Shown piece after piece: positions 20,780-29,142 of a DNA stretch of 64,000 bases. The notes below the pieces were generated by a model, which saw only the letters and a program-made list of their open reading frames with translations, did no database searches and had not been told where the DNA came from. The stretch is from positions 1 to 64,000 of the forward strand of contig NZ_JAFICD010000008.1 of assembly GCF_017833525.1 (NCBI RefSeq), given 5' to 3'. Each line of letters begins with the position of its first letter. Position 1 is the first letter of the stretch. Made by a program: the position numbers and the translations under genes. Origin of the DNA: Duganella sp. 1411. Its GTDB lineage: Bacteria > Pseudomonadota > Gammaproteobacteria > Burkholderiales > Burkholderiaceae_D.

Positions 20780-20914
20780 GGTGTCTCGCTAAAAACGGAT
20801 GAACAGGCAGCATAGCCCCGACCCGCCGACGTGGGTAGTGGCAAAAACGAAATTTTTCTGAGGGGAGGCTTAAGGATACCGGCGGCCAGCGGCGCGGGAT
20901 AGAGCACGGAGACA

Positions 20915-21004
20915 CGTAGGGCGGATTAGGCGGAACGCCGTAATCCGCCATGCATGAGCCGTCGGCGGAGCGTGGCGGATTACGCTGCGCTAATCCGCCC
21001 TACG
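20915..21004. repeat. REP-like palindromic element, double-hairpin copy 3
   Basis: CGTAGGGCGGATTAGGCGG...TAATCCGCCA and TGGCGGATTACGCTGCGC...CCGCCCTACG face each other across a short linker. It lies 11 bases past the stop of the DUF3579 gene on the minus strand. Confidence 0.9.
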
Positions 21005-21015
21005 TGTTTTATTGC

Positions 21016-21348
21016 TTATTTTTCCGGCACCAGGCAGGCGTCGACCATCTGCAGGTCGTTGTCCTTGGCGAAGGAGATCACGAAGTGGTACGCCAGCGGT
21101 TCGAGGGCGCGCAACTTGCCGTTGACGACCACCGACTTGACGCCGTTGACCACCGTCGGCGTGACATACGGAGAAAACTGCAAGTGGGAGTCGCGTCCGC
21201 CGCCGTAGCCTTCCGGCTTGAAGCAGGACATCACGCCGCACAGGCGCTCGGCCCAGTCGCTGGGACGGAACTGCCTGCCATTGCTGGTGAGGCCAAGGAT
21301 GAAGAACGATTCCTGCTGTTCTGCCGGTTTTTGAACTGACTCTGCCAT
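21016..21348 (-). CDS. DUF3579 family protein
   Basis: This 110-residue cytoplasmic protein has the betaproteobacterial DUF3579 pattern GLTSNGRQFRPSDWAERLCG, followed by VVVNGKLRALEPLAYHFVISFAKDNDL. The family has no established function that I know of. I chose the ATG at 21348 (MAESVQKPAEQQ); the frame extends 27 codons further upstream, but those residues lack family character. The gene is transcribed alone and ends at a palindromic repeat. Confidence 0.8.
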   Translation of the reverse strand: MAESVQKPAEQQESFFILGLTSNGRQFRPSDWAERLCGVMSCFKPEGYGGGRDSHLQFSPYVTPTVVNGVKSVVVNGKLRALEPLAYHFVISFAKDNDLQMVDACLVPEK

Positions 21349-21584
21349 GGGCGGGGGCTTGTGCGTAGATACTTGTTGGTAACAAGAATGCGTGGAAAGT
21401 CCCGGCGAGGTGCGCCGGGCGGATATCATTCTAGAAGAATCTTACGTATTATATCTTATAGAAGACCTAAATACGTAAGCCATTGATTTCAAATGACCTT
21501 TCCTCGCGGATAACCACTTTGGTGCAGAAAATTCATCATTCCGCACCAAGGCAATACCGCTATTGTACCCTGCTCCCGGGGGTT

Positions 21585-22553
21585 TTAAGGCGTCCCGCCG
21601 AGCCAGGCGGCGCCTGAACACAGCAATAGCAACATCATCCACAGCAGCAGCGCGCGCCACACCAGGCCCACCGTGCTCTGCAGCGCGCGGATGCCCGGCT
21701 CCTCGCCCGGCAGCATGTCCGGCTCCATGTCGGAGACGTCAACCGTGCCGGCGTCGACCAGCACCACCTTGGCTGCGTTCTCGGCCGGCGTGCCCAGCCG
21801 CACGCCCATGGCGCCGCCGCCGGCCGACAGGATGATGCCGATCGCCTTGTCGTTCCAGCGGTGGGCGAAGTTGCGCCAGGCGTAGATCGCGTCCTCGAAG
21901 TTGCCGACCACGGCGAAGGCGACGGCCGTCAGCCGCACCGGGATCCAGTCGATCCAGTAGAACGCGCGGGCGGCGAACTGGCCGAACGCCTCGTTGCGCA
22001 TGTGCTCGGGTTCGTTCCAGGCGCGCGCCAGGTATTCGGAGACGCGGTACATGACGGCGGCGGCCGGCCCGAGCGGCATCAGGAACCAGAAGAACACGCC
22101 GAACACGCTGCGGTGGGTGGTGATGAGCGCCTTTTCCACGGCGATGCGGGAGATCTCGCTGGTATCGAGGCCGATGGTGTCCTGCTTGGTCCACTCGGCC
22201 AGCAAGGCGCGCGCGGCGGCGTCGTCGCCGGCGCTGAGCGCCAGCTGGATCGAGGTGAAATAGTGGCTGTAATGGCGGAAGCCGAGCGTCAGGTAGACCA
22301 CCAGCACGTTCCAGGCGAAGGCGGCCAGGAACCAGTCGTAGTATTTGAGCACCCAGTAGATCAGCGCGGTCGGCACCATCAGGATGGCCATCATCAGGAA
22401 CCAGCCGAGGCGCCCGTGGCTCGAGTGGCCGGCGTTGAACCAAGTCTCCATCCGCAACGCCAGGCTCTTGATCTCGGCGTAGATCGGGTTGTCCGCGCGC
22501 AGCGGTTTCATTTGCTCGAGCAGCAGCGCGCATAAAATGGAAAGAAATGTCAT
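21585..22553 (-). CDS. CobD/CbiB-like integral membrane protein
   Basis: This 322-residue membrane protein begins MTFLSILCALLLEQMKPLR and has several hydrophobic helices. It resembles the CobD/CbiB family, whose classical members attach aminopropanol in cobalamin synthesis. No other cobalamin gene is nearby, so this is probably the stand-alone paralogue seen in many betaproteobacteria (compare AmpE-like proteins) with an unknown role. The conserved segment SAGGGAMGVRLG is family-like. The start at 22553 is preferred over a longer in-frame one. Confidence 0.72.
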   Translation of the reverse strand: MTFLSILCALLLEQMKPLRADNPIYAEIKSLALRMETWFNAGHSSHGRLGWFLMMAILMVPTALIYWVLKYYDWFLAAFAWNVLVVYLTLGFRHYSHYFTSIQLALSAGDDAAARALLAEWTKQDTIGLDTSEISRIAVEKALITTHRSVFGVFFWFLMPLGPAAAVMYRVSEYLARAWNEPEHMRNEAFGQFAARAFYWIDWIPVRLTAVAFAVVGNFEDAIYAWRNFAHRWNDKAIGIILSAGGGAMGVRLGTPAENAAKVVLVDAGTVDVSDMEPDMLPGEEPGIRALQSTVGLVWRALLLWMMLLLLCSGAAWLGGTP

Positions 22554-22646
22554 TAATGGTCCTTTTAAGTCGGCAGCGCCTTGATGCCCGCTACGATAAC
22601 CCACCGTGGTAAGAGAATCAAACTTATTAAGTTCGTTATAAGTTCG

Positions 22647-23330
22647 TCAATCCGCCCGCAAAAAGTGGAACAGGTTGCGCAGCATGCCGGCGGTGGCGCC
22701 CCAGATGTAGTACTCGCCGTAGGGCATGGCGTAGAAGCTGCGCCGCCCGCCGGGCAGTTCGGCCGACAGGCGCTGGTGGTTCATGCCGTCCATCAGGAAG
22801 GCCAGCGGCACCTCGAAGATTTCCGCCACCTCGGACGGGTCGGGCCGCAGCTCGAACGGCGGCGCGATCAGGCCGACCACCGGCGTGACGCGGTAGCCGG
22901 TGCCGGTGTAGTAGTCCGGCATGGTGCCGATGATGTCGACGTGGACGCGGGCCAGGCCGATCTCCTCCTCGCTCTCGCGCAGCGCGGTGTCGACGGGGTC
23001 GGCGTCGTAGGCCTCGGCGCGGCCGCCGGGAAAGCTGACCTGGCCGGGATGGTCGGTCAGGTCGGCGTTGCGCTGGGTCAGCAGGATGGTCAGGCCGGTC
23101 TCGCGCAGCACCAATGGGATCAGCACGGCGGCCGGGGTGGGCGCGGTGCCGTCGGCGCGCAGCAGGTGCAGCTCGTCGGTGCTCTCCGGCGTCCAGCGCG
23201 GCTGCTCGGCGAAGCGCTCGCGCAGCCATTGCGGCACCAGGCGCTCGCGGGCGACGGCCGGCTCGCCGGCGATGGCGTCGATCGGCAGCAGTTTGGGGTC
23301 AAATAGCGGTTTAGCCAACGCTGTCTCCAC
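22647..23330 (-). CDS. NUDIX hydrolase, CoA-pyrophosphatase (NudL) type
   Basis: This 227-residue protein carries a Nudix box (GGRAEAYDADPVDTALRESE followed by EEIG) and, just before it, LLTQRNADLTDHPGQVSFPGG. The latter is the extra signature of coenzyme A diphosphatases (NudL/YeaB). Members cleave CoA to phosphopantetheine and 3',5'-ADP. It is transcribed alone, and its ATG has only a weak ribosome-binding site. Length agrees with the family once an N-terminal extension of about 50 residues is allowed. Confidence 0.85.
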   Translation of the reverse strand: METALAKPLFDPKLLPIDAIAGEPAVARERLVPQWLRERFAEQPRWTPESTDELHLLRADGTAPTPAAVLIPLVLRETGLTILLTQRNADLTDHPGQVSFPGGRAEAYDADPVDTALRESEEEIGLARVHVDIIGTMPDYYTGTGYRVTPVVGLIAPPFELRPDPSEVAEIFEVPLAFLMDGMNHQRLSAELPGGRRSFYAMPYGEYYIWGATAGMLRNLFHFLRAD

Positions 23331-23377
23331 ATTGAGAAACCCGCACGCATCGAGCGATACGCTTGCCGCGCCGCTGA

Positions 23378-23405
23378 GGGGTCGTACCCGGTGGGGTACG
23401 ACCCC
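23378..23405. repeat. GGGGTCG-type palindrome, copy 2
   Basis: GGGGTCGTACCC, loop GGT and GGGGTACGACCCC form an inverted repeat, followed by the family tail GCCTGGCCGTGCGGGGTAAA, which runs into the rplS terminator. It lies between the NUDIX start and the rplS 3' end. Confidence 0.85.
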
Positions 23406-23421
23406 GCCTGGCCGTGCGGGG

Positions 23422-23454
23422 TAAAAAAAAAGGGCACCCCGTTAGGTGGTGCCC
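23422..23454 (-). terminator. intrinsic terminator of the rpsP-rplS operon
   Basis: Read on the minus strand, GGGCACC, a nine-base loop and GGTGCCC are followed by a long T run (A9 on the + strand at 23423-23431). It lies 26 bases past the rplS stop. Confidence 0.88.
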
Positions 23455-23479
23455 CTTCATCCAAACACAAGCGCGGCGA

Positions 23480-23866
23480 TTAAGCGGCGGTTGCTTTCGC
23501 CACTGGGCGACGGTTTGGCAGTTTTTCCTTGATACGTGCCGATTTACCGGAACGATCACGCAGGTAGTACAGTTTAGCGCGACGTACGTCACCGCGGCGT
23601 TTCACTTCGATCGAAGCGATCAGCGGGGAGTACAGCTGGAACGTACGCTCGACGCCTTCGCCGGACGAGATCTTACGAACGATGAAGTTCGAGTTCAGGC
23701 CGCGGTTACGACGGGAGATTACGACGCCTTCGTATGCCTGGGCGCGCTTGCGGGTGCCTTCGACGACGTTGACGTTGACGATCACGGTATCGCCAGGGGC
23801 GAATTCAGGGATCTTCTTGCCCAGACGAGCGATTTCTTCTTGCTCGAGTTGTTGAATCAGATTCAT
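23480..23866 (-). CDS. rplS: 50S ribosomal protein L19
   Basis: This 128-residue protein begins MNLIQQLEQEEIARLGKKIP and contains the L19 signature VVISRRNRGLNSNFIVRKIS. L19 sits at the interface of the 30S and 50S subunits. It is the last gene of the canonical rpsP-rimM-trmD-rplS operon, 120 bases after trmD, and is followed by a strong terminator. The alanine/lysine-rich C-terminal tail is typical of betaproteobacterial copies. Confidence 0.97.
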   Translation of the reverse strand: MNLIQQLEQEEIARLGKKIPEFAPGDTVIVNVNVVEGTRKRAQAYEGVVISRRNRGLNSNFIVRKISSGEGVERTFQLYSPLIASIEVKRRGDVRRAKLYYLRDRSGKSARIKEKLPNRRPVAKATAA

Positions 23867-23986
23867 TTTAAGACTCCAAAAACCATCATGCTGGCGCGCG
23901 ATGAGTGCTGTTCAAACACTCGCCCAGTAGAGGATGGGGTTAAACAGGCGGACAACATGTCCGCAAGCTTCTACAACAACAGGTTT

Positions 23987-24733
23987 TTATAAACCTGCCA
24001 AAAATTTCTCGTCATGCTTGGTCAGCAGGCCGCTCGCGCGCGCCTTGACCAGCAGATCGGGGCGCTTGCGCGCGGTCGCCTCCAGCATGCGCTGGCGGCG
24101 CCATTTTTCGATCTCGGCGTGGTTGCCGCCCATCAGTACCGGCGGCACGCCCACCCCTTCATACGTTTCCGGCCGCGTGTAGTGCGGCGAATCGAGCAGG
24201 CCGTTGACGAAACTGTCCTCGATCGCCGACGCGTCCGTGTTGAGCACGCCGGGAATCTGGCGGATCACGGCATCCATCAAGGCCATCGCCGGCAGCTCGC
24301 CGCCGGACAGCACGAAATCGCCGAGGCTGATTTCCTCGTCGACGCAGCGGTCCAGCAAACGCTGGTCCACCGCCTCGTAGCGGCCGCACAGGATCACCAG
24401 GCCGGGCTCCTGCTTGAGCTGCATGACGCGCTCGTGCGTCAACTGCTTGCCCTGCGGCGACATGAACAGCACGCGGGGCGCGGGCAGACCGGCATCGGTC
24501 TGGCGCTGCTTCGCCGCGTTGAGCGTCGCCTCCAGGGGCTTGGCCAGCATCACCATGCCGGGGCCGCCGCCATAGGGGCGGTCATCCACGGTGCGGTGAT
24601 TGTCGGTCGTGAAGTCACGCGGATTCCACAGCGACAAGCCACATTTATTCTGTTCGAACGCGCGCCGGGTGACCCCCGACTGCGTCAGTGCGGCGAACAT
24701 TTCGGGGAACAGGGTCACGACATCGAATTGCAT
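23987..24733 (-). CDS. trmD: tRNA (guanine-37-N1)-methyltransferase
   Basis: This 248-residue SPOUT methyltransferase uses S-adenosylmethionine to methylate G37 of tRNAs and so prevents frameshifting. Its start MQFDVVTLFPEMF and the motifs RPYGGGPGMVM, ILCGRYEAVDQRLL and DFVLSGGELPA, which together form the knot that binds AdoMet, are diagnostic. It lies 21 bases after rimM in the usual order. Confidence 0.98.
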   Translation of the reverse strand: MQFDVVTLFPEMFAALTQSGVTRRAFEQNKCGLSLWNPRDFTTDNHRTVDDRPYGGGPGMVMLAKPLEATLNAAKQRQTDAGLPAPRVLFMSPQGKQLTHERVMQLKQEPGLVILCGRYEAVDQRLLDRCVDEEISLGDFVLSGGELPAMALMDAVIRQIPGVLNTDASAIEDSFVNGLLDSPHYTRPETYEGVGVPPVLMGGNHAEIEKWRRQRMLEATARKRPDLLVKARASGLLTKHDEKFLAGL

Positions 24734-24754
24734 GGCGGGCCGCCCTTATGTTCT

Positions 24755-25315
24755 TTAGTAATCAAGGCCCCAGTCGACGGTGATCTTTTTCGCCGCCTTG
24801 TCCACCTTGATGATGAACGCGTCGACAAACGGGATCAGGCGCTCTTGCGCCGCAACCTCGGGATCCGCTCCTTCAGTGGCCGCCGTCGTGATGCGCAAGA
24901 TCGACTGCGGACCGTTGCTCATCATGTCAGTCACCGTACCGAGGTGCTCACCTTGCAAATTCTCTACATCCAGACCAATCAACTCGGTCCAGTAAAACTC
25001 GTCATCGGACAAGGCCGGGAAACGACTGCGCGGAACCGACACAGCTGCGCCCTTGAGCGCTTCCGCGACGTCCCGATCGGTCACTCCCACCAGCTGCGCG
25101 ACCACGTCGCCGCCATGCAGTTTGCACTGCTTGACATCGACATCGTGCAAGCTTGGCTTGTCGATCCACCAGGTTTTCACCGCGAGGAGCGCATCCGCAT
25201 CTTCCGAGAAAGGACGTATCCTCACCCAGCCAGCGACGCCGTAGGCACCGAAGACAAAGCCCACTTGTGCCAGATCGTCGGGGACTTGCACCCCGGATGC
25301 ATTCTTATCGGTCAA
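24755..25315 (-). CDS. rimM: ribosome maturation factor RimM
   Basis: This 186-residue 16S rRNA-processing factor binds S19 during 30S head assembly. The N-terminal RimM domain (VGFVFGAYGVAGWVRIRPFSE) and the C-terminal PRC-barrel (EFYWTELIGLDVENLQGEHLG, RLIPFVDAFIIKVD) are both present. It sits 14 bases after rpsP and 21 bases before trmD. The C-terminus ends VDWGLDY, usual for the betaproteobacterial form. Confidence 0.96.
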   Translation of the reverse strand: MTDKNASGVQVPDDLAQVGFVFGAYGVAGWVRIRPFSEDADALLAVKTWWIDKPSLHDVDVKQCKLHGGDVVAQLVGVTDRDVAEALKGAAVSVPRSRFPALSDDEFYWTELIGLDVENLQGEHLGTVTDMMSNGPQSILRITTAATEGADPEVAAQERLIPFVDAFIIKVDKAAKKITVDWGLDY

Positions 25316-25329
25316 ACCAGCGGCCAGAC

Positions 25330-25575
25330 TTAAGCTGCTTTGTTCGACGCTACCAGGCGAGCGACGGTAGGCGACAGTTGTGCGCCAACCGATTGCCAGT
25401 GAGCCAGACGGTCAGCGGTGATGCGCAGTGGCACTTCGCCACCCTGCGCCATCGGGTTGTAGAAACCGATGCGTTCGATGAAACGGCCATCGCGACGATT
25501 GCGCGAGTCGGTTGCAACGATGTTGAAGAACGGACGCTTCTTGGCGCCTCCACGAGCTAAACGAATAACGACCAT
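25330..25575 (-). CDS. rpsP: 30S ribosomal protein S16
   Basis: This 81-residue protein begins MVVIRLARGGAKKRPFFNIV, the standard S16 N-terminus, and continues RNRRDGRFIERIGFYNP. An upstream in-frame extension of 46 codons is not S16-like and is rejected. It is the first gene of the rpsP-rimM-trmD-rplS operon and helps 30S body assembly. Confidence 0.97.
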   Translation of the reverse strand: MVVIRLARGGAKKRPFFNIVATDSRNRRDGRFIERIGFYNPMAQGGEVPLRITADRLAHWQSVGAQLSPTVARLVASNKAA

Positions 25576-25792
25576 AATATTTCCAAAAAGTGTGCTAGGA
25601 CGGAAAAAGCCGCAAATTATAGCGCGCTTAGCCGCGAAGCAGCAAGCGTTAATGAAATAATCGGGCGAATTGGGGTAATCGAAGATTATCCCCCGTTCCG
25701 GCGCACGGGGCAATAGCCACTGCGATAAAAAGGTGGGCCGGGCCGGTATTATGACCGATACTGCATGCTTTCCGGCTATTTAATCGATAACC

Positions 25793-26233
25793 ATGACGAA
25801 TCCGCACCACACCTCGCCTGCCGCCCGCCACAAAAACAAGACCTTCGCCGCCCTGCTTGCCTTCCTGTTCGGCGGGCTCGGCCTGCAACGCTTGTATCTG
25901 CGCGGGGCGCGCGATCCCTGGCTGTGGGCGCACCTGGCCTGCCTGCCGGCGGCCTGGCTGGTCGCCACGCTGGCGCCGCAGGCGGACGGCTTCTTCAAGC
26001 TGCTGCCGATCATGGTGTCCGGGCTGGTCGGCTTCCTCGAGGCGCTGGTGCTGGGATTGATGCCGGACGATAAGTGGGACGCCCGTTTCAATCCGGCGTC
26101 GGGGCGGCAATCGGACACGCACTGGCCGCTGGCCATCGTGCTGGTGGCCACCATGATGCTCGGGGCCGGCAGCCTGATCGCCACGATCTCCCGGTTATTT
26201 GACTTACTGTACACTGGTGGCGCATATGGCTAA
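25793..26233 (+). CDS. TM2-like small membrane protein
   Basis: This 146-residue protein has an N-terminal segment KNKTFAALLAFLFGGLGLQRLYLR that matches the TM2 domain pattern (hydrophobic helix, Gly-rich turn, then a second helix), followed by two or three further membrane segments. TM2 proteins are small inner-membrane proteins of unclear role. It is divergent from rpsP and 35 bases upstream of the glycine-zipper gene, with which it may share a transcript. Confidence 0.7.
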   Translation: MTNPHHTSPAARHKNKTFAALLAFLFGGLGLQRLYLRGARDPWLWAHLACLPAAWLVATLAPQADGFFKLLPIMVSGLVGFLEALVLGLMPDDKWDARFNPASGRQSDTHWPLAIVLVATMMLGAGSLIATISRLFDLLYTGGAYG

Positions 26234-26268
26234 CAAGTAATATTTAAGCAACAACGAGGAGACCTACC

Positions 26269-26865
26269 ATGAACAAACGTTCGATCCTGCTGGCGATCAC
26301 GCTGGCCGCCCTGACATCGGCGGCGCAAGCGCAGACGCCAAAGCAGCACTACAACGCCGAAACCAAGCGCATCGCCACCCGTTACGCGGAAGACAAGAAG
26401 CTGTGCGCCGAGGAAAGCGAATCGAGCGCCCGCATGCAGTGTCTGCGCGACGCCAAGTCCGAATTCAACAAATCCAACGCGCAAGCGAAGGCCAACTATA
26501 AGAGTAGCGGCAGCGCCAAGGCGGAAGCCAACTGCGCCGACTGCGGCCGGGTGACCTCGGTTGTCGAGGGCGAAAAGAAAGGTGAAGGCGGCGCGGTCGG
26601 CATGATCGCCGGCGGTGTCGCGGGCGCCCTGCTCGGCAACCAGGTCGGCAGCGGCGGCGGGCGCAAGCTGGCCACCGTGGCCGGCGCCGCCGGCGGCGCC
26701 TACGCCGGCAAAAAGGTCGAGGAACATGCGCGCTCCACCAAGCAATGGACTGTCAACGTCGAATTCGAGGACGGCAAGCACAACAGCTACACCTTCGACC
26801 AGGACCCCGGCATGAGCAAGGGCGATCCGGTGAAACGCTCGGACGGCGGCATCGTCCGCCGCTAA
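26269..26865 (+). CDS. exported glycine-zipper protein (2TM Gly-zipper)
   Basis: This 198-residue protein has a signal peptide (MNKRSILLAITLAALTSAAQAQ, cleaved near residue 21). A helical, charged region follows, then a glycine zipper (GMIAGGVAGALLGNQVGSGG, continuing VAGAAGGAYAGKKVEE) and a C-terminal beta-rich tail (WTVNVEFEDGKHNSYTFDQD). Relatives such as SlyB-type outer-membrane lipoproteins use the zipper to pack in membranes; no lipobox cysteine follows this signal peptide. An AACGAGGAGA site precedes the ATG. Confidence 0.8.
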   Translation: MNKRSILLAITLAALTSAAQAQTPKQHYNAETKRIATRYAEDKKLCAEESESSARMQCLRDAKSEFNKSNAQAKANYKSSGSAKAEANCADCGRVTSVVEGEKKGEGGAVGMIAGGVAGALLGNQVGSGGGRKLATVAGAAGGAYAGKKVEEHARSTKQWTVNVEFEDGKHNSYTFDQDPGMSKGDPVKRSDGGIVRR

Positions 26866-26915
26866 GACCTCCACAGCGGGCTAAGTGCCTAATGCCGCTC
26901 AGTTAAGGCGATTTT

Positions 26916-27001
26916 CGTAGGGCGGATTAGGCGGAACGCCGTAATCCGCCATGAGCCGTCGACGGCGCTTGGCGGATTACGCTGCGCTAATCCGCCCTAC
27001 G
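26916..27001. repeat. REP-like palindromic element, double-hairpin copy 4
   Basis: CGTAGGGCGGATTAGGCGG...TAATCCGCCA and TGGCGGATTACGCTGCG...CCGCCCTACG form two facing half-units. It lies between the convergent ends of the glycine-zipper and GH43 genes. Confidence 0.9.
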
Positions 27002-27047
27002 TGGTTCCGATGTCCGCCTAACTTAGCGGCACTGCCCCCCGAGGGGG

Positions 27048-29141
27048 TTAGTTTTTCTCGGCGTGCGACCAGACGAATCGCACGCCATCGCTGCCGTCCG
27101 GTAGCGGTCCGGGGCTGTCAGCTATTACCACTCCGGTGCGCGGATCGATGCGCAGGAAGCGGTTGTTGGCGATCGACATCAGCACCAGTTCCCCCGTCGG
27201 CGTTTCTATCCACTGGAAGCTGTGCGCGGCACCGGGTTTTCCCGGCCGCAGGCTGACGCCACCCTCCTTATCCACCGCCAGATACGACGCCCCGGATGCC
27301 AGCGCGACCCGGCCCAGTCCCATATCCTTTACCTTGAACGTTGTCGGAACGGCAGCGGCCGGCTTTCCGCCTGTGACGGCCAAGCCGGTCTCGGCCTTGT
27401 AAGAGGTCAGCCGGATAGCTTTGCCGAACGGAATGGCGCGCGTCAGCCCGCGCGGCATCGGCTCGGCGATATCGACGCTGTCGAAGTCGGCGTAGCCGCC
27501 CTCCACGCCGTCGCGGTTGTAGTTGAACAGCGCGTAGCGCACGCCCTGGAACGTGGTGAGCTGGAACACCATCGTCCATTCGCCGCCGATGGCGACAAAA
27601 TGCTTGCCATCGACTGAATAACTAAAGCGCGCCTGCTCGCGCAGGAAATCACAGTCGGCGCGCAGCCAGACGCGGCGGGCATCCAGCGGCACCCGCGTGG
27701 TCTGGCCGCTGGCCTGGTCGAACAGCGCGACGCTCAAGCCCCCGGCGGTCTTTTCCACGCCGAGCGTGGCGTAAGGCAGATTGAGCAGGCCAAGGCCGGC
27801 GCTGTCGCCCTCCTTCAGACCCGCCACGTCCAGCGCGACGGTCGGCGACGACACCGGCCCGATCGCGCGCTGGGTCAGGCTGTTGCGCGCATCCCAGAAC
27901 GATGTCGCGGGCAAGGCGTGCAGACGCAAAAAGCCGGGACGCTGCGCCAGCGACCATTTGTTATCGACCGGCACGTGGTTCCATTGCCAGATCGGCTTCA
28001 GCGCGGCGCCGGAAAAGTCGTCGTTGCGCTCGTACGGCATGCGGATCGGCTGCGCGGCGACGGTCTTCGGTTTGATCCACGTGCGCGGCGTGCGGCCCAA
28101 ATTGCCCGGCAGGCCAAAATACGGCCAGCCATCGCTCCAGGTCACCGGCGACAGGCCCAGCAACCGCCCGACCGAGTTGTAGTCCATCATCGAAAAGCCC
28201 CACCACTCGCCCGCCGGGGTCAACACGATGCCGCCCTGGTGCAGCGACGTTCCATCCTTCGACGCGGGATTGGGTGGCTCGATGACAAACGGCGGCTTGT
28301 TCTCCTTCAACCGATGGCCGCGCACCATGCCGAAGCCCTCGTCCTTGCTGATCGCCTGGTTGACCTCGTACGGACCGTAGACGTGGTCGGCGCGCGCGGC
28401 CGGCATGCGGAATCCGCCCGCATAGTTGGCGCTGAGGATGAAATACTTGCCGTCGATCTTATAAAAATGCGCGCCCTCCCCCATGCCCTGATCCTTGTCG
28501 AACAAGGTTTTTTCGGTGCCGGGCACGATGTCGGTCAGATCGTCGTTGAGCTGGGCCACCTGCATGGTCTGGTGTCCCCAGACCGCGTATGCCTTGCCGT
28601 CGTCGTCGAACAGCACCGACAGGTCATGCAGGCCGCGCCGCATTTCGTGATGTTTCCACGGCCCGCGCGGGTCGGTCGCGGAATAGACCTGGGTGGCCCG
28701 GCGATTGATATTGGTGAAGATATAAAAAGTGCCGTTATGGAAGCGCAGGCTGGGCGCCCATATCCCCTGGCCATAAATCCCCTTGCCGTCCTCGAGCCGG
28801 AACGCCGGACCGAAATCGAGCTTGGGCGCGGCGTAGCTGAGAAACTCCCAATTGACCAGGTCCTTCGACCTGAGCACCGGCAGCCCCGGCATCGCGTGCA
28901 TGGTCGTGCCGGTCAGATAAAACCAGTCGCCGACGCGGATCAGATCCGGATCGGAAAACTCGTCGTAGAACAATGGATTGGTGAAGGTGCCATTGCCGTT
29001 GTCGGCGGTCCAGGTTCGGGCCGGCGCCTGCCGGCCGGCCATCGCCGGCGGCAAGGCCACAGCCGCCAACAAGATCGCGCAGACGGCGGCGCGGCCCAGC
29101 CGCGCCGCAAGGTGGAGGTGTGTAAGTTTGGTCATCATCAT
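27048..29141 (-). CDS. secreted GH43 glycosidase with C-terminal carbohydrate-binding-like module
   Basis: This enzyme of about 697 residues has a signal peptide ending PPAMA (about residue 35). The five-bladed GH43 domain begins NPLFYDEFSDPDLIRVGDW, where the Asp of SDPD is the likely base, and GMGEGAHFYKIDGKYF carries the likely acid. After it come a concanavalin-like beta-xylosidase C-terminal domain (DFSGAALKPIWQWNHVP...) and a last roughly 100-residue module (FKVKDMGLGRVALASGASYL, NNRFLRIDPRTG) that looks like a beta-trefoil or fascin-like fold. Beta-xylosidase or arabinofuranosidase is likely. It starts just after the receptor stop; three consecutive ATGs make the exact start uncertain. 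Confidence 0.82.
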   Translation of the reverse strand: MMMTKLTHLHLAARLGRAAVCAILLAAVALPPAMAGRQAPARTWTADNGNGTFTNPLFYDEFSDPDLIRVGDWFYLTGTTMHAMPGLPVLRSKDLVNWEFLSYAAPKLDFGPAFRLEDGKGIYGQGIWAPSLRFHNGTFYIFTNINRRATQVYSATDPRGPWKHHEMRRGLHDLSVLFDDDGKAYAVWGHQTMQVAQLNDDLTDIVPGTEKTLFDKDQGMGEGAHFYKIDGKYFILSANYAGGFRMPAARADHVYGPYEVNQAISKDEGFGMVRGHRLKENKPPFVIEPPNPASKDGTSLHQGGIVLTPAGEWWGFSMMDYNSVGRLLGLSPVTWSDGWPYFGLPGNLGRTPRTWIKPKTVAAQPIRMPYERNDDFSGAALKPIWQWNHVPVDNKWSLAQRPGFLRLHALPATSFWDARNSLTQRAIGPVSSPTVALDVAGLKEGDSAGLGLLNLPYATLGVEKTAGGLSVALFDQASGQTTRVPLDARRVWLRADCDFLREQARFSYSVDGKHFVAIGGEWTMVFQLTTFQGVRYALFNYNRDGVEGGYADFDSVDIAEPMPRGLTRAIPFGKAIRLTSYKAETGLAVTGGKPAAAVPTTFKVKDMGLGRVALASGASYLAVDKEGGVSLRPGKPGAAHSFQWIETPTGELVLMSIANNRFLRIDPRTGVVIADSPGPLPDGSDGVRFVWSHAEKN

Positions 29142-29142
29142 G

